35,606 bases of DNA from Bacilli bacterium (GTDB lineage: Bacteria; Bacillota_I; Bacilli_A; RF39; UBA660), in contig JAQVWT010000005.1 in NCBI GenBank assembly GCA_028709545.1, positions 1 through 35,606 on the forward strand, given 5' to 3'. The stretch's first letter is position 1; every line of letters starts with the position of its first letter. The notes under the pieces are model-generated. The model searched no databases. It was not told the DNA's origin and saw only the letters and a list, made by a program, of their open reading frames with translations. Made by a program: the position numbers and the translations under genes. Below, piece by piece: positions 25,738 to 35,606 of this stretch.

Positions 25738-27869
25738 TTTTCTTCTTTTGCTTTTGGTTTAGGTAGTGCTTCTTTTCTAGATAAGTTAAGTCTACCACGG
25801 TTATCATAACCTTGAGCTTTAACCATAATAGTATCGCCTACTTTTACAATGTCTGATGGTTTATTTACACGTTCATGAGCAAGCTGACTTACGTGTACTA
25901 AGCCTTCGCAGCCTTCCCAAAGTTTTACAAAGCAGCCAAAGTCTTCAACTTTTACAACTACTGCCTCATATATTTCACCTGGAACAACTTCTTTAACTAT
26001 GTTTTCAATCATCTTAATTGTTTTATCAATTATTTCATAATCTGTGTGATATACGATTACTCTTCCATCATCTTCTAAATCTACTTTAACAGCCTCTTTA
26101 TCATTTACTGAAGATACCCCACTTGCTTCTAAGATAATTTTAGTAATCATCTCACCACCACGACCAATGACATCTTTAATCTTTTCAGGATCAATTGTGA
26201 TCATTTTTATTTTTGGTGCATATTTGCTTAGTTCAGCACGTGGTGCAGGTATTACATCTGTCATAACTTTTAATATTTTAAGTCTCGCTTTTTTTGCATC
26301 AGCAAGAGCCTCTTTTAAAATGTTTTTTGTGACTCCCTTTATTTTAATATCCATTTGTAAAGCTGTTATACCATCTTTTGTACCAGCTACTTTAAAGTCC
26401 ATATCTCCCATATGATCTTCAATACCAGCAATATCTGTTAGTATCGAATATTTTTTACCCTTAGTAATAAGTCCCATAGCAATACCAGCAACTGGTGCTT
26501 TAATAGGAACTCCTGCTGCCATTAAGCTTAAACATCCAGCACAGATACTTGCTTGAGAAGATGATCCATTACTTTCAAGTATTTCACTAACTACTCTAAT
26601 TGTATAAGGAAATTCTTCTTCACTAGGGATTACTTGTAGCAGAGCTTTTTCTCCTAGAGCCCCATGTCCTATTTCTCTTCTACCAGGTGCGCCATATCTT
26701 CCAGTTTCTCCTACAGAGAACTGTGGAAAGTTATAGTGAAGCATAAATCTTTTAGAGTCTTCTATTCCAAGACCGTCTAATATTTGATGTTCACCAATTG
26801 CACCTAATGTAGTAGTTGCAAGGGCTTGGGTTTGACCTCTAGTAAATAAGGCTGAACCATGAGTTCTTGGTAAAAAGTCAATTAGAGCCGATAAATCTCT
26901 TATCTCATCGAGTTTCCTTCCATCAGGTCGAATCTTTTTGTTAGTAATTAAATCTCTTACAACCTTAGCTTCGATATTGTTAACAACTGTTTTTACATTT
27001 TTAGCTACTGTATCATCATCAGAATAAAGATTAGTAAAATACTCGGTAGTTTCTTCTTTAACTTTATCAATTGCTGTATATGATTCAAGTTTGTTTTTAA
27101 TTTGAACAGCTTCTAACATATTTGGTTCTGCATATTTAATAACTTCTTTTTCTAAATCAGCAGGTACTTCAGCAAGTTTTACTTCTACTTTTTCTTTACC
27201 TACTACTTTTATAATTTCTTCTTGGAATTCACATAGTTGTTTAATATATTTTTGACCAAACAATAGAGCTTCTAGCATATCTGCCTCGCTTACTTCTTTA
27301 GCTCCAGCTTCAATCATACAAATATCGTCTTTAGTTCCCGCAACTGTTACTGACATTTGGCTTTGTTCAAGCTCTTCACTTGTTGGATTAATAATATAAT
27401 CTTTACCAATTTTACCAACTATTACTCCAGCAACTGGACCATCAAATGGTATTTCTGAAATACCAAGCGCTAGAGATGATGCAAATAAAGCACTCATCTC
27501 TGGGGAGTGATCTGGATCAACTGACAATACTGTATTAATTACTTGGACTTCATTACGAAAGTTATCGGCAAACATCGGTCTAATTGGTCTATCAATTAGC
27601 CTAGCAGTAAGCGTTGCATTGTCACTTGGTCTTCCTTCTCTTTTAATAAATCCACCAGGTATTTTACCTGCTGAGTATAATTTTTCATTATACATAACTT
27701 GTAATGGAAAAAAGTCAGTTGTTGCTACATTGTTATTCATAACAGCAGCTGTTAAAACTACAGTATCTTCATATCTTACTACAACCGATCCATCAGCTTG
27801 TTTTGCTACTTCTCCTATTTCTACAGTTATATTACGTCCTAAAAAATCAAAATTAAATTCTTTTTTCAT
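25719..27869 (-). CDS. pnp: Polyribonucleotide nucleotidyltransferase
   Basis: ORF 25719..27899; likely start [36 protein letters not shown] at 27869. KH and S1 domains at the C-terminus. Confidence 0.97.
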   Translation of the reverse strand: MKKEFNFDFLGRNITVEIGEVAKQADGSVVVRYEDTVVLTAAVMNNNVATTDFFPLQVMYNEKLYSAGKIPGGFIKREGRPSDNATLTARLIDRPIRPMFADNFRNEVQVINTVLSVDPDHSPEMSALFASSLALGISEIPFDGPVAGVIVGKIGKDYIINPTSEELEQSQMSVTVAGTKDDICMIEAGAKEVSEADMLEALLFGQKYIKQLCEFQEEIIKVVGKEKVEVKLAEVPADLEKEVIKYAEPNMLEAVQIKNKLESYTAIDKVKEETTEYFTNLYSDDDTVAKNVKTVVNNIEAKVVRDLITNKKIRPDGRKLDEIRDLSALIDFLPRTHGSALFTRGQTQALATTTLGAIGEHQILDGLGIEDSKRFMLHYNFPQFSVGETGRYGAPGRREIGHGALGEKALLQVIPSEEEFPYTIRVVSEILESNGSSSQASICAGCLSLMAAGVPIKAPVAGIAMGLITKGKKYSILTDIAGIEDHMGDMDFKVAGTKDGITALQMDIKIKGVTKNILKEALADAKKARLKILKVMTDVIPAPRAELSKYAPKIKMITIDPEKIKDVIGRGGEMITKIILEASGVSSVNDKEAVKVDLEDDGRVIVYHTDYEIIDKTIKMIENIVKEVVPGEIYEAVVVKVEDFGCFVKLWEGCEGLVHVSQLAHERVNKPSDIVKVGDTIMVKAQGYDNRGRLNLSRKEALPKPKAKEENSKKSE

Positions 27870-27885
27870 TATCTCACTTCTTCCT

Positions 27886-27914
27886 AAATAAAAAGACACT
27901 AAAAAAGGTAGTGC
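27886..27914 (-). terminator. rpsO-pnp intergenic terminator/attenuator
   Basis: Minus strand GGCACTAccttttTTAGTGTCTTTTTATTT. Confidence 0.65.
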
Positions 27915-28184
27915 CTATTTTCTTAAATTCAATTCTTTTATTACTTTTCGGTAGCTTACTACATTATTTTTCATTAAATAATCTAGTAGACTACGTCTTT
28001 TTCCAACTTTCATTAAAAGTCCACGTTTACTATGATGATCATCTTTATGAGCTTTTAAATGTTCAGTTAGCTGATTAATTTCTTCAGTTAGTATTGCGAT
28101 TTGTGCTTCTGTTGAACCACTATCTTTTTCGTTTTTTCCAAACTTTTTTACTAACTCTGCTTTTTTAGCTTTTGGTATAGCCAT
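27915..28184 (-). CDS. rpsO: 30S ribosomal protein S15
   Basis: '[54 protein letters not shown]'. Confidence 0.98.
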   Translation of the reverse strand: MAIPKAKKAELVKKFGKNEKDSGSTEAQIAILTEEINQLTEHLKAHKDDHHSKRGLLMKVGKRRSLLDYLMKNNVVSYRKVIKELNLRK

Positions 28185-28392
28185 TAAATTTTTCCTCCCT
28201 TACATATTATCCGTTATATCCTAGTATGAATTCGAAGGATGAATTGCAAACCAAGGTAAAACTTCTATTTAATTATATTATAGAAACACTAATAAATCAA
28301 CTAGAATCGATAGCTTTTAGTGAGCCTAAACACAAAAATGTTAATATTTTTTGTGTTTTAATAACAGAAAAGTGTATTTGGTTCTAATCCTA

Positions 28393-28468
28393 ACGAATGT
28401 TAGTGCTTTTTTTCACATAATATAGACGAATGAAAGTGCTTTTTTTCACAAAAAACGGGCGAATGTTT
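28393..28468. repeat. Imperfect 33-bp tandem repeat
   Basis: ACGAATGttAGTGCTTTTTTTCACA at 28393, ACGAATGaaAGTGCTTTTTTTCACA at 28426, partial gCGAATGttt at 28459. Confidence 0.85.
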
Positions 28469-28479
28469 AAACAAAATAA

Positions 28480-28508
28480 AGGAAGACTCACGAGTTTCTT
28501 CCTTCATC
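28480..28508 (-). terminator. comEC terminator
   Basis: Minus strand AAGGAAGAaaCTCgtGAGTCTTCCTTTATTTTGTTT. Confidence 0.75.
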
Positions 28509-28540
28509 TATATAAACACTATAATAGTGTACAATATATT

Positions 28541-30559
28541 TTATGGTAAATAGAACTTTTTAGTATAATTATTATGCCTAAATATATAACAAATTGTTCC
28601 TTTTTCTTTAGTATCGTAGTATTTTATATTAAGTTTATCAAGGGTTTTAATAGTTTCTGGGCTAGGATGATTAAACCTGTTATTTCTGCCACTAGATATT
28701 ATTCCTTCTTTTGCTCCTATCTTTTCTAAAAAGATGGGATCACTACTGGTTTTAGAACCATGATGACCTAGTTTAATAATATTGGCTTTAGGGTTTTCTT
28801 CTTTTAAAAATTTTGATTCTTGATCACTCGAAGCATCTCCCATAAATAATATTTTATGATTATTTATGGTGAGGAGAGATATAATACTACTTGAGTTTTC
28901 ATCTTTACCTATATAATTATTATAAATTTTAAAATCAAAACTACTTTGATATGTCTTAGTAATATTATTTGCTAGTTTTATTATTTCTTTTTCTAAGTCG
29001 TTATATTCATTATTATTAAGCATGACATTTTTTACCTTTATATTTTTAATTATATTAGGAGCATCTTTTAAATGATCAGAGTCGCCATGAGTAAGTAAGA
29101 GTAAGTCTATTTTATTTATCCCTAAACTTTTTAAAAACACTAGTGTATTATTACTAACATCATAATTATACACTCCTCCTGTATCAATTAAAATACTTTC
29201 TTTCTTGTTATAAATAAGAGCAGAGTCTCCTTGACCAACATCTAAAAAATAAACATAATTATTATTATCTAAATATGGTTTTAATTTTAAACTTAATATT
29301 AAAATTAAAGATGTTAGTAAATACTTTTTATTTAAGGAATAGATATAAAATATAATTAAGAAATAATATATTAAATAAAACATTATATTTACTTTAGGAA
29401 TAATTAAATTAAATAGAGTAATACTGCTTATAAATAGATTAATATGTTCCATAAACTTAAGTAAAAAATATAGGAGTGGTTCAAATAAACTTAATATAAT
29501 AGTTAGTAGTGATAATGGATAAATTATAAAAGTAATAAGAGGACCAAATATTAAATTATTAAGTGGCGATAATAAGCTTATTTCATAGAAATTTATTAGA
29601 GTAATCGGTGCACTAAATAAAAAGGCGATAAAACTTACCCGTAATAAATTTTTAAAATAGTTATTATTTTTCTTTTTTTTGATACTAATAATCAACCCAT
29701 ATGTAGTAATAACCGAGTACTGAAAACCAATATCAAAGATTATTAAAGGATTAAATATAGTTAAAAAAAAGACGGTTAAGAATAAAATGTTTTTAGTACT
29801 TATATTAAAATCATATATTTTATTTATAGAAAGCAGTATATAAAATATTAAGCTTCTATAAACACTAGCCGATGTATTTATAGTCTCACAAAATATTATT
29901 AAAAAAGAAATAATAATTATCTGTTTAAATACTTCTTTAATATTTGTTTTTTTTAAAATAAATATTAATGATGCGGCGAGGAGATTTATATGCATTCCTG
30001 ATATGGCGAATAAATGAATAACTCCATTTATTTGGAAACCTTTATATACATCATCTTCTAGATCTTTTAAATCTCCTAATATTAAAGCTTTTAAATAAGA
30101 GTTAGTATGTGAAAACGAATTAATTCTCTTATTAATATAATTTTTTATTTTATAAATTATATTTTTATTTTCTTTTAAAATATTTATATTACTTACTTTC
30201 ATCATATAGTAAATATAATGATTATTTAGATATTTTTTATAATTAAACGTATTAGGTATTGTATTATTTAGTGGTAAATATAATTCTCCTTTTAATAAGA
30301 CAGTCATCCCAAGTTCTAAATTTATATTTTCTTTAGGATAGTAATAAGCAATTATTTTTTCATCGGCTTTTATTTCTAATTTATATCTCTCTTGATCGTA
30401 GTCAAGCTTTGTAATTTTTCCGGTTATAATATTATCATTGATATTATATTTACTTTCTAATTTTATAAAATATTTAAATGTAAATGAGAAAAGAAGTGTA
30501 AGTATTAGTAGCCCATAATATATAAAATTAGACTGTAATAAAACTCTTAATCTTAGCAA
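28541..30559 (-). CDS. comEC: ComEC/Rec2 DNA uptake channel protein
   Basis: Competence domain plus metallo-beta-lactamase-like C-terminus: 'YFLDVGQGDSALI...DTGG...LLLTHGDSDHLKDAPNII...LGHHGSKTSSD'. Confidence 0.96.
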   Translation of the reverse strand: MLRLRVLLQSNFIYYGLLILTLLFSFTFKYFIKLESKYNINDNIITGKITKLDYDQERYKLEIKADEKIIAYYYPKENINLELGMTVLLKGELYLPLNNTIPNTFNYKKYLNNHYIYYMMKVSNINILKENKNIIYKIKNYINKRINSFSHTNSYLKALILGDLKDLEDDVYKGFQINGVIHLFAISGMHINLLAASLIFILKKTNIKEVFKQIIIISFLIIFCETINTSASVYRSLIFYILLSINKIYDFNISTKNILFLTVFFLTIFNPLIIFDIGFQYSVITTYGLIISIKKKKNNNYFKNLLRVSFIAFLFSAPITLINFYEISLLSPLNNLIFGPLITFIIYPLSLLTIILSLFEPLLYFLLKFMEHINLFISSITLFNLIIPKVNIMFYLIYYFLIIFYIYSLNKKYLLTSLILILSLKLKPYLDNNNYVYFLDVGQGDSALIYNKKESILIDTGGVYNYDVSNNTLVFLKSLGINKIDLLLLTHGDSDHLKDAPNIIKNIKVKNVMLNNNEYNDLEKEIIKLANNITKTYQSSFDFKIYNNYIGKDENSSSIISLLTINNHKILFMGDASSDQESKFLKEENPKANIIKLGHHGSKTSSDPIFLEKIGAKEGIISSGRNNRFNHPSPETIKTLDKLNIKYYDTKEKGTICYIFRHNNYTKKFYLP

Positions 30560-31085
30560 ATACTACTTCTCCTACTCCTTTAACATTCATAATATCTTCA
30601 ATAAAAGTAAATGGAGCTATAATTCGGTATTCAATAATCGCATCTGCAATTTTATCACCAATACCATTTAAAGAAATCAATTCTACTTTAGATGCGAGAT
30701 TAATATTTATTAAGCTTACTTTACTTGTTTGAGGATATGTTGTAGTAGGAATAACAGGTTTGGTAGTTGTCATAATCATTTTTGTTGTCACTAGTGCAGT
30801 TGTTGCTGGTGTTGTTATTTCTGGTGTAGGACACTCAACTTTTGGACAAATACATATAGGACACTTCTTTGGTCTATCATTTGTACTAGGTATATAAATA
30901 ACCATCTCATCAGTTACTTTTTTACTTAAATTAATAAGTGAAAGACTTGCATCTTTTTTAGGTCCCCCTGCTAAATTGATAATCTCATAAATATTATTAT
31001 TGTTTATTTCATATACTCCAGGATTTTTAACTGCCCCTTTAATATCACAAAACATGATATTTAAAGATAATATTAAATTAATCAT
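30528..31085 (-). CDS. Second ComEA-like protein (SLBB + Cys/Thr-rich linker + helix-hairpin-helix)
   Basis: 'DIKGAVKNPGVYEI...ININLASKVELISLNGIGDKIADAIIEYR'. Confidence 0.85.
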   Translation of the reverse strand: MINLILSLNIMFCDIKGAVKNPGVYEINNNNIYEIINLAGGPKKDASLSLINLSKKVTDEMVIYIPSTNDRPKKCPICICPKVECPTPEITTPATTALVTTKMIMTTTKPVIPTTTYPQTSKVSLININLASKVELISLNGIGDKIADAIIEYRIIAPFTFIEDIMNVKGVGEVVFAKIKSFITV

Positions 31086-31693
31086 AAGGTAATAAACTCT
31101 TTTATACTTTCAAAAAGAGTATCTCCTATTCCTGAAACATTTTTTAAATCTTCTACCTCTTTAAAGTTTCCATGCTCATTTCGATAATTTATTATGGCTT
31201 TTGCTTTGGCATCACCAATACCAGAAAGTGTTAAGAGTGTATCTAACCCCGCAGTATTGATATTAACTTTTCCATCACTACTAACTTCTTCTTGATAACA
31301 ATTATTAACTTCGATAGTCTCACAATTACATTTTGTAGCGCAGCTGATACTTTTAGAACCTTTTTTTATTTCACTAGTTGTATAAACATAAACTACCATT
31401 TCACTTGCTAATTTTTTACTTAAATTAATATTACTAGTATCAGCTTTTTTTGTAAGTCCGCCAGCTTTCTCAATTGCATCTATAACTCTTTGATTAGTAT
31501 TAAATTCATATACACCGGGATTTTTAACAGCCCCTTTAACATCAATAAAAAAGTTAGTGACCGCCTCTGTTGTTATTTCCTTGCTAGCAATATATACTTC
31601 TTCTTCAGATTCAAAAAAAATATAACTTATTAAAGTTAGTACTATTAAAATAAATACTCCCCCTACTTTAAAATATTTTTGATACTTGTTCAT
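31082..31693 (-). CDS. comEA: ComEA DNA-binding competence protein
   Basis: N-terminal TM, SLBB 'DVKGAVKNPGVYEF', HhH 'VNINTAGLDTLLTLSGIGDAKAKAIINYR'. Confidence 0.92.
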   Translation of the reverse strand: MNKYQKYFKVGGVFILIVLTLISYIFFESEEEVYIASKEITTEAVTNFFIDVKGAVKNPGVYEFNTNQRVIDAIEKAGGLTKKADTSNINLSKKLASEMVVYVYTTSEIKKGSKSISCATKCNCETIEVNNCYQEEVSSDGKVNINTAGLDTLLTLSGIGDAKAKAIINYRNEHGNFKEVEDLKNVSGIGDTLFESIKEFITL

Positions 31694-31700
31694 TAAAATA

Positions 31701-31730
31701 CCTCCTATTACTATACGTTGTAATAGGAGG
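31701..31730 (-). promoter_or_regulatory. Perfect 11-bp hairpin containing the comEA Shine-Dalgarno
   Basis: Minus strand CCTCCTATTAC-aacgtata-GTAATAGGAGG-tattttaATG; AGGAGG is in the 3' arm, seven nt before the ATG at 31693. Confidence 0.85.
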
Positions 31731-31744
31731 TTATATTTCCTTTT

Positions 31745-33031
31745 TTATTGTTCTTCTTTTGGTTTTAAGATTGTAATTGCTAGAAGATGTTTTTTCATCT
31801 TTTGAAGTACTGCTTCTGCTGTTTCCAAATTTAAATCTTTATAATAACTATATATATCGGTAATATATTTACCATAATTAATAATATCTTCCCCAATATC
31901 ACCATTAACTATTTCAATTTCATCAAAGCCCATTATTAAATTACTAACCGAACTATTTACTTTACGATTTAATTCATCCCCACTAATTATTAAAGTGTTT
32001 AATGTTTCTTTTATTCTTTTAATAAAATAATCAGGATAATCTGTTGATGTCATAATTGCTTGGATTATATACTCATCAGTCATTGTTAAAAAAGTACTTA
32101 TCGAATTAGTAATAATACCTCCGCTTAATAATTCTTCTTTTAAAAGTGAGGTTGCTCCAAAATTAACTCTAATGATCAAATTTATATATAATCTAAGTTC
32201 TAAATCAGATAATTTTAATGATTTAAAATTACTTTTAGGTATCTTTAAACAAATAGTTACTTTTTCTTTATCAACATTCATTTCTTTTTCTAAATATTTA
32301 TTTTGAATTTTATAAGGTTCATTTACTTCTTTTAGAATTGGTTTATTATATTTAGGAAATTCAAAATCTTTTAAAGTATCAACAGCAATCGCGACTGCTT
32401 CTTCTGGTTTAAAATTACCAGTAATAATTAAAAACATATTTTCTGGATGATAAAAAGCATCATATGCTAAATATAAATCATCTGCGGTCATTTTTTTAAT
32501 ATCCTGGACAGTTCCACTTATTAAATATTGTCTTTCATCTTTAATAAATATATTTCTAAACATTCCATATACTATTTCTGATGCAGGGTTATCACCTATC
32601 ATTTTTATTTCTTCAGTAATTATTCCTTTTTCTGAAGCTACTAATTCCTTAGTAAAATATGGAGTATAAACATACTTTAGTAAATAAGATAAATTTTCTT
32701 TGAATTTATTATTAGAATATACTTCATAACCAGTAATATCATAGGAAGTATAAGCATTAATACTTGATCCTAACTTACTAAAATAATCATGAGCACTAGT
32801 CCCATCAGGCATATTAAATAAGAGGTGCTCTAAAAAATGAGCTGTACCTTTTGGTAATTTATAATTTTTACCATTATATTTAAAATCGGTATGAATCGAG
32901 CCAAACTTGGTATTTAAAGTTAAATAATAATTTTTTACTTTATCACTAGGTACCATTATGATTTGGAGACCATTCTCAAGGGTTTCTGTATAAACATATT
33001 CACCAGTCTTTTTTATAGATGTTTTTTTCAT
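31745..33031 (-). CDS. M16 family peptidase, YmfH-like (HxxEH present)
   Basis: 'LPKGTAHFLEHLLFNMPDG' zinc-binding motif. Confidence 0.9.
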   Translation of the reverse strand: MKKTSIKKTGEYVYTETLENGLQIIMVPSDKVKNYYLTLNTKFGSIHTDFKYNGKNYKLPKGTAHFLEHLLFNMPDGTSAHDYFSKLGSSINAYTSYDITGYEVYSNNKFKENLSYLLKYVYTPYFTKELVASEKGIITEEIKMIGDNPASEIVYGMFRNIFIKDERQYLISGTVQDIKKMTADDLYLAYDAFYHPENMFLIITGNFKPEEAVAIAVDTLKDFEFPKYNKPILKEVNEPYKIQNKYLEKEMNVDKEKVTICLKIPKSNFKSLKLSDLELRLYINLIIRVNFGATSLLKEELLSGGIITNSISTFLTMTDEYIIQAIMTSTDYPDYFIKRIKETLNTLIISGDELNRKVNSSVSNLIMGFDEIEIVNGDIGEDIINYGKYITDIYSYYKDLNLETAEAVLQKMKKHLLAITILKPKEEQ

Positions 33032-34299
33032 AGCTCTTCCTCCCCGACAAGTGAGTAAATAGTACTAATCGATATTTTTTTACTTAAAGCATATATTTCT
33101 TTAGTAGTTACTTTTTTAAATGTTGAAATTCTTGTTTCAAAATCATCTAAATCACTTGTATTATGATAGAAATAATTATCAACTATCTTACCTATATTAT
33201 CCATATTCATATGCAGTGCAGATATTATTAATTCTTTAGCTTGATCAAGCTCTTCTTTAGTAATGTTATTAGTCATATCTTTAATAGCTTGTTTAATTAA
33301 TTTAGTAGCTTTATCTTTTGCATTAACATCAACTGCTGTTGATATTAAAATAAGTCCATCATATTTTTGATACATTGAATTAACATTATAGCATAGTGAG
33401 TTTTCAGCGCGAAGTCTTCTATACAACTTAGTTTCAAGCGAGCCACCACCTAAAATTAAATTATATAAATTAGCAACATATTTCTTTTCATAACTAGTTA
33501 AATTATTTAAATTAAGAATCGCAACTATATTAGTTTGGACATAAATAAATTTGTCTTGTTTAATAACTGCTTTACGTTTAGAATTTTCTATATAATAAGG
33601 AACTTGATGATTCTTAATTATTTTGAATGTTGCATATTTAGAAATTATTTTAGATACTTCTTCCATATTTAAATCACCAATTATGTAAATATCAACATAG
33701 TCATTTTCTAAAACCTCTTGATAATATTTATATAAAGAATTACTAGTTATATTATCTAAATCCTTTAAACTACCAACATTACTAAAACTTGATAAAGAAT
33801 TATCTCCTAAGGTTTTAATAGCTTCTAATAAAGCATATTTTTTAGGACTTTCTTTAACTGATTTAATATCTGCCTCAGATCTTTTTTTAGCTATTTCAAC
33901 CAGCCTACCATTAAACTCATCATTTTCAGCAAGGGGATTAAAAAGCATATCAAAAGGAAGTTTTAAAGTAACATCTAAAATCTTTTTATCAGTATATTTA
34001 GGGTTAATGAAATCAAGACAAACATTAGTTAAAACAGCACCACCTACTTTACTTGTAACACTGTAAAGGCTTGTATTATACAAATCCTCAAGTCTTAAAG
34101 ATAAGGATCTTTTAGTTGGATAATCTTTATTTGCCTCAGTTAAAAGATCAAAAAGAATATTTCTTTTTGTAATATCTTCTTTAACTATATTATTTCTAAA
34201 TATAATTTCCATATGACATAGTTTAAATTTATTTGTCTTTATCATATGTAAAGTATATGGTCCATGTTTCTCGCACTTATATACCATAGTCCACCTCAT
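33028..34299 (-). CDS. M16 family peptidase-like, YmfF-like (no HxxEH recognised)
   Basis: Paired upstream of the YmfH-like gene with ATGA-type overlap; 'ILGGGSLETKLYRRLRAENSLCYNVNSMYQKYDGLILIST'. Confidence 0.85.
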   Translation of the reverse strand: MRWTMVYKCEKHGPYTLHMIKTNKFKLCHMEIIFRNNIVKEDITKRNILFDLLTEANKDYPTKRSLSLRLEDLYNTSLYSVTSKVGGAVLTNVCLDFINPKYTDKKILDVTLKLPFDMLFNPLAENDEFNGRLVEIAKKRSEADIKSVKESPKKYALLEAIKTLGDNSLSSFSNVGSLKDLDNITSNSLYKYYQEVLENDYVDIYIIGDLNMEEVSKIISKYATFKIIKNHQVPYYIENSKRKAVIKQDKFIYVQTNIVAILNLNNLTSYEKKYVANLYNLILGGGSLETKLYRRLRAENSLCYNVNSMYQKYDGLILISTAVDVNAKDKATKLIKQAIKDMTNNITKEELDQAKELIISALHMNMDNIGKIVDNYFYHNTSDLDDFETRISTFKKVTTKEIYALSKKISISTIYSLVGEEEL

Positions 34300-34511
34300 T
34301 TACTAGTATATGTCAATCTCTTTTTTTTATAATGTAATTGTAGCAAATTGCTGGCGCAAAGTCTATAACCACCAGTTTTTTAATATGCACTATTAGGAAG
34401 GGGTTTTATTTGTTATAATGATGTTAGTTAGAAGTGATGAAGTTATGAATAATAAAAATAATGAAAATAAAATTAAAGAATATGAAGATAAAATAGATAA
34501 AGAGGTAGAAC

Positions 34512-35357
34512 ATGAAGATCCAAGAAATAATTAATGAATTAAAATATTTCAATGAAACATTTCCTACGCAAGCAATAATTGAAGCACGAAAAAACAAGCA
34601 AGAAATAGTTGAGTTATTGCTAGATTCGCTAAAATATATAAATAATAATGCTGAAAAAATGTATAAAGAAAATAATAATTATTATTTACATATATATGCT
34701 CTGTTTTTATTGTCAGAATTTAGAGAAAAAAGAGCTTTTCCAATAATAATAGAGATACTAAAAAAAGATGAAAAAATATTAGAATATATATTTGGAGATA
34801 TTTTAACCGAGGATGTAAATAAATTTATAGCCAGTACATTTGATGGAAACATGGAAATGCTTTGTGATTTTATAGAAAATCGAAAATATGATGTTTATGC
34901 TAGAGGATCAGCACTAAATTCTTTTCATATTTTGTTAAATCAAAAAGTAGTAACTCGAAAGTTTTTAGCTCAATATATTCAAAAATTATTAAAAACTGTG
35001 ACCAAAGACGATATTGACTTTGCAACAGGCATAGCTGGCTTTATAGCTGATGCTAATTTTACTGAATTTTTAGATAGTGTAAAAAAACTATATGCTAAAG
35101 GTTTTATTGACCCGATAATGTTTGGAGATTATGATGATTATTTAGAAGAATTTAACTATCCAGCAAGAGATAAAGAATATATAACTGATACTATAAAAGA
35201 AATGAGTTGGTGGTATCGTTGTAATCAAGATAATAATAACATTGATATATATGAGTTGTTTGAAAACAAGCCGGTAATTAATTTAAATAAAATAGGTAGA
35301 AACGAATCTTGTCCATGTGGCAGCGGTCGCAAGTATAAACAGTGCTGTGGTAAATAG
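34512..35357 (+). CDS. DUF1186-like protein with C-terminal SEC-C zinc motif
   Basis: C-terminus '[23 protein letters not shown]'; helical N-terminal region. Confidence 0.88.
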   Translation: MKIQEIINELKYFNETFPTQAIIEARKNKQEIVELLLDSLKYINNNAEKMYKENNNYYLHIYALFLLSEFREKRAFPIIIEILKKDEKILEYIFGDILTEDVNKFIASTFDGNMEMLCDFIENRKYDVYARGSALNSFHILLNQKVVTRKFLAQYIQKLLKTVTKDDIDFATGIAGFIADANFTEFLDSVKKLYAKGFIDPIMFGDYDDYLEEFNYPARDKEYITDTIKEMSWWYRCNQDNNNIDIYELFENKPVINLNKIGRNESCPCGSGRKYKQCCGK

Positions 35358-35361
35358 CCTC

Positions 35362-35405
35362 GCAAACCCAGGAAATATAAGGGTTTCCGGGGTTTTTGTT
35401 TTTTT
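35362..35405 (+). terminator. Terminator after the SEC-C gene
   Basis: AACCCaGGAAAtataagggTTTCCgGGGTTTTTGTTTTTTT. Confidence 0.75.
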
Positions 35406-35550
35406 AAAAAGTTGTAATTTTTTTCAAAAAAGTGCCTCTACATACGTTTTACATACGTTTTTTTCTGTGAATTTTATGCGTTAGTGTAAAGAGTTCGTGG
35501 GATTTTTATCCGATAAAATGAGATTATTATTAGTTTCATTTTTTTAATAT

Positions 35551-35606
35551 TTAATTATCATATACTGCTTTATAATTTCTTTCATCTATATATTTTAATG
35601 GATTTA
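35551..35606 (-). CDS. Possible C-terminal end of a CDS running off the right edge
   Basis: Minus frame open from the edge: ...NPLKYIDERNYKAVYDN* with TAA at 35553-35551. Only about 18 codons visible. Confidence 0.35.
   Translation of the reverse strand, partial: NPLKYIDERNYKAVYDN

Noticed and set aside
26167-26415. 82-aa plus-strand ORF
   Set aside because: Antisense to pnp.
27619-27891. 90-aa plus-strand ORF
   Set aside because: Antisense to pnp.
35440-35461. 11-bp direct repeat ACATACGTTTT x2, considered as an attachment site
   Set aside because: Too short, in AT-rich intergenic DNA, no integrase or tRNA nearby.

Overview
AT-rich bacterial chromosome segment of Bacillota/Mollicutes-like character, probably from an uncultured gut-type Bacilli lineage; taxonomy is inferred from gene content and order only. 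The backbone is housekeeping: rpsD with a structured leader; a T-box-controlled ileS; the rimP-nusA-ylxR-infB-rbfA-(GNAT)-truB operon; pgsA; a RodZ-like HTH gene; rnpB (RNase P RNA) with gpsB; rpsO-pnp; comEA-comEA'-comEC; and a ymfF/ymfH-type M16 peptidase pair. Accessory content: an AlwI-family restriction-modification system with its REase split at a slippery A7 run; a DUF4143 ATPase gene next to a 23-bp tandem repeat array; a cell-wall amidase; and exported proteins. The most interesting region is the 3' end of the exported protein gene at 24063..25652. It has an abrupt ~61% GC segment of NNC codons inside a C-type-lectin-like 'NWWSFSP...GARPSVSL' domain, the signature expected of a diversity-generating-retroelement (DGR) variable region. 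No RT or template repeat is visible in the window, and an N-terminal paralog of the protein is cut by the left edge. Other notable points: an IleRS with a swapped class-I signature (GLHH instead of HxGH), a perfect hairpin sequestering the comEA Shine-Dalgarno, an AlkD-like gene without a canonical start codon, a single-domain RimP, and a 23-nt promoter/initial-transcript sequence shared by the rpsD and rimP operons. All calls are by eye; no database search was run.
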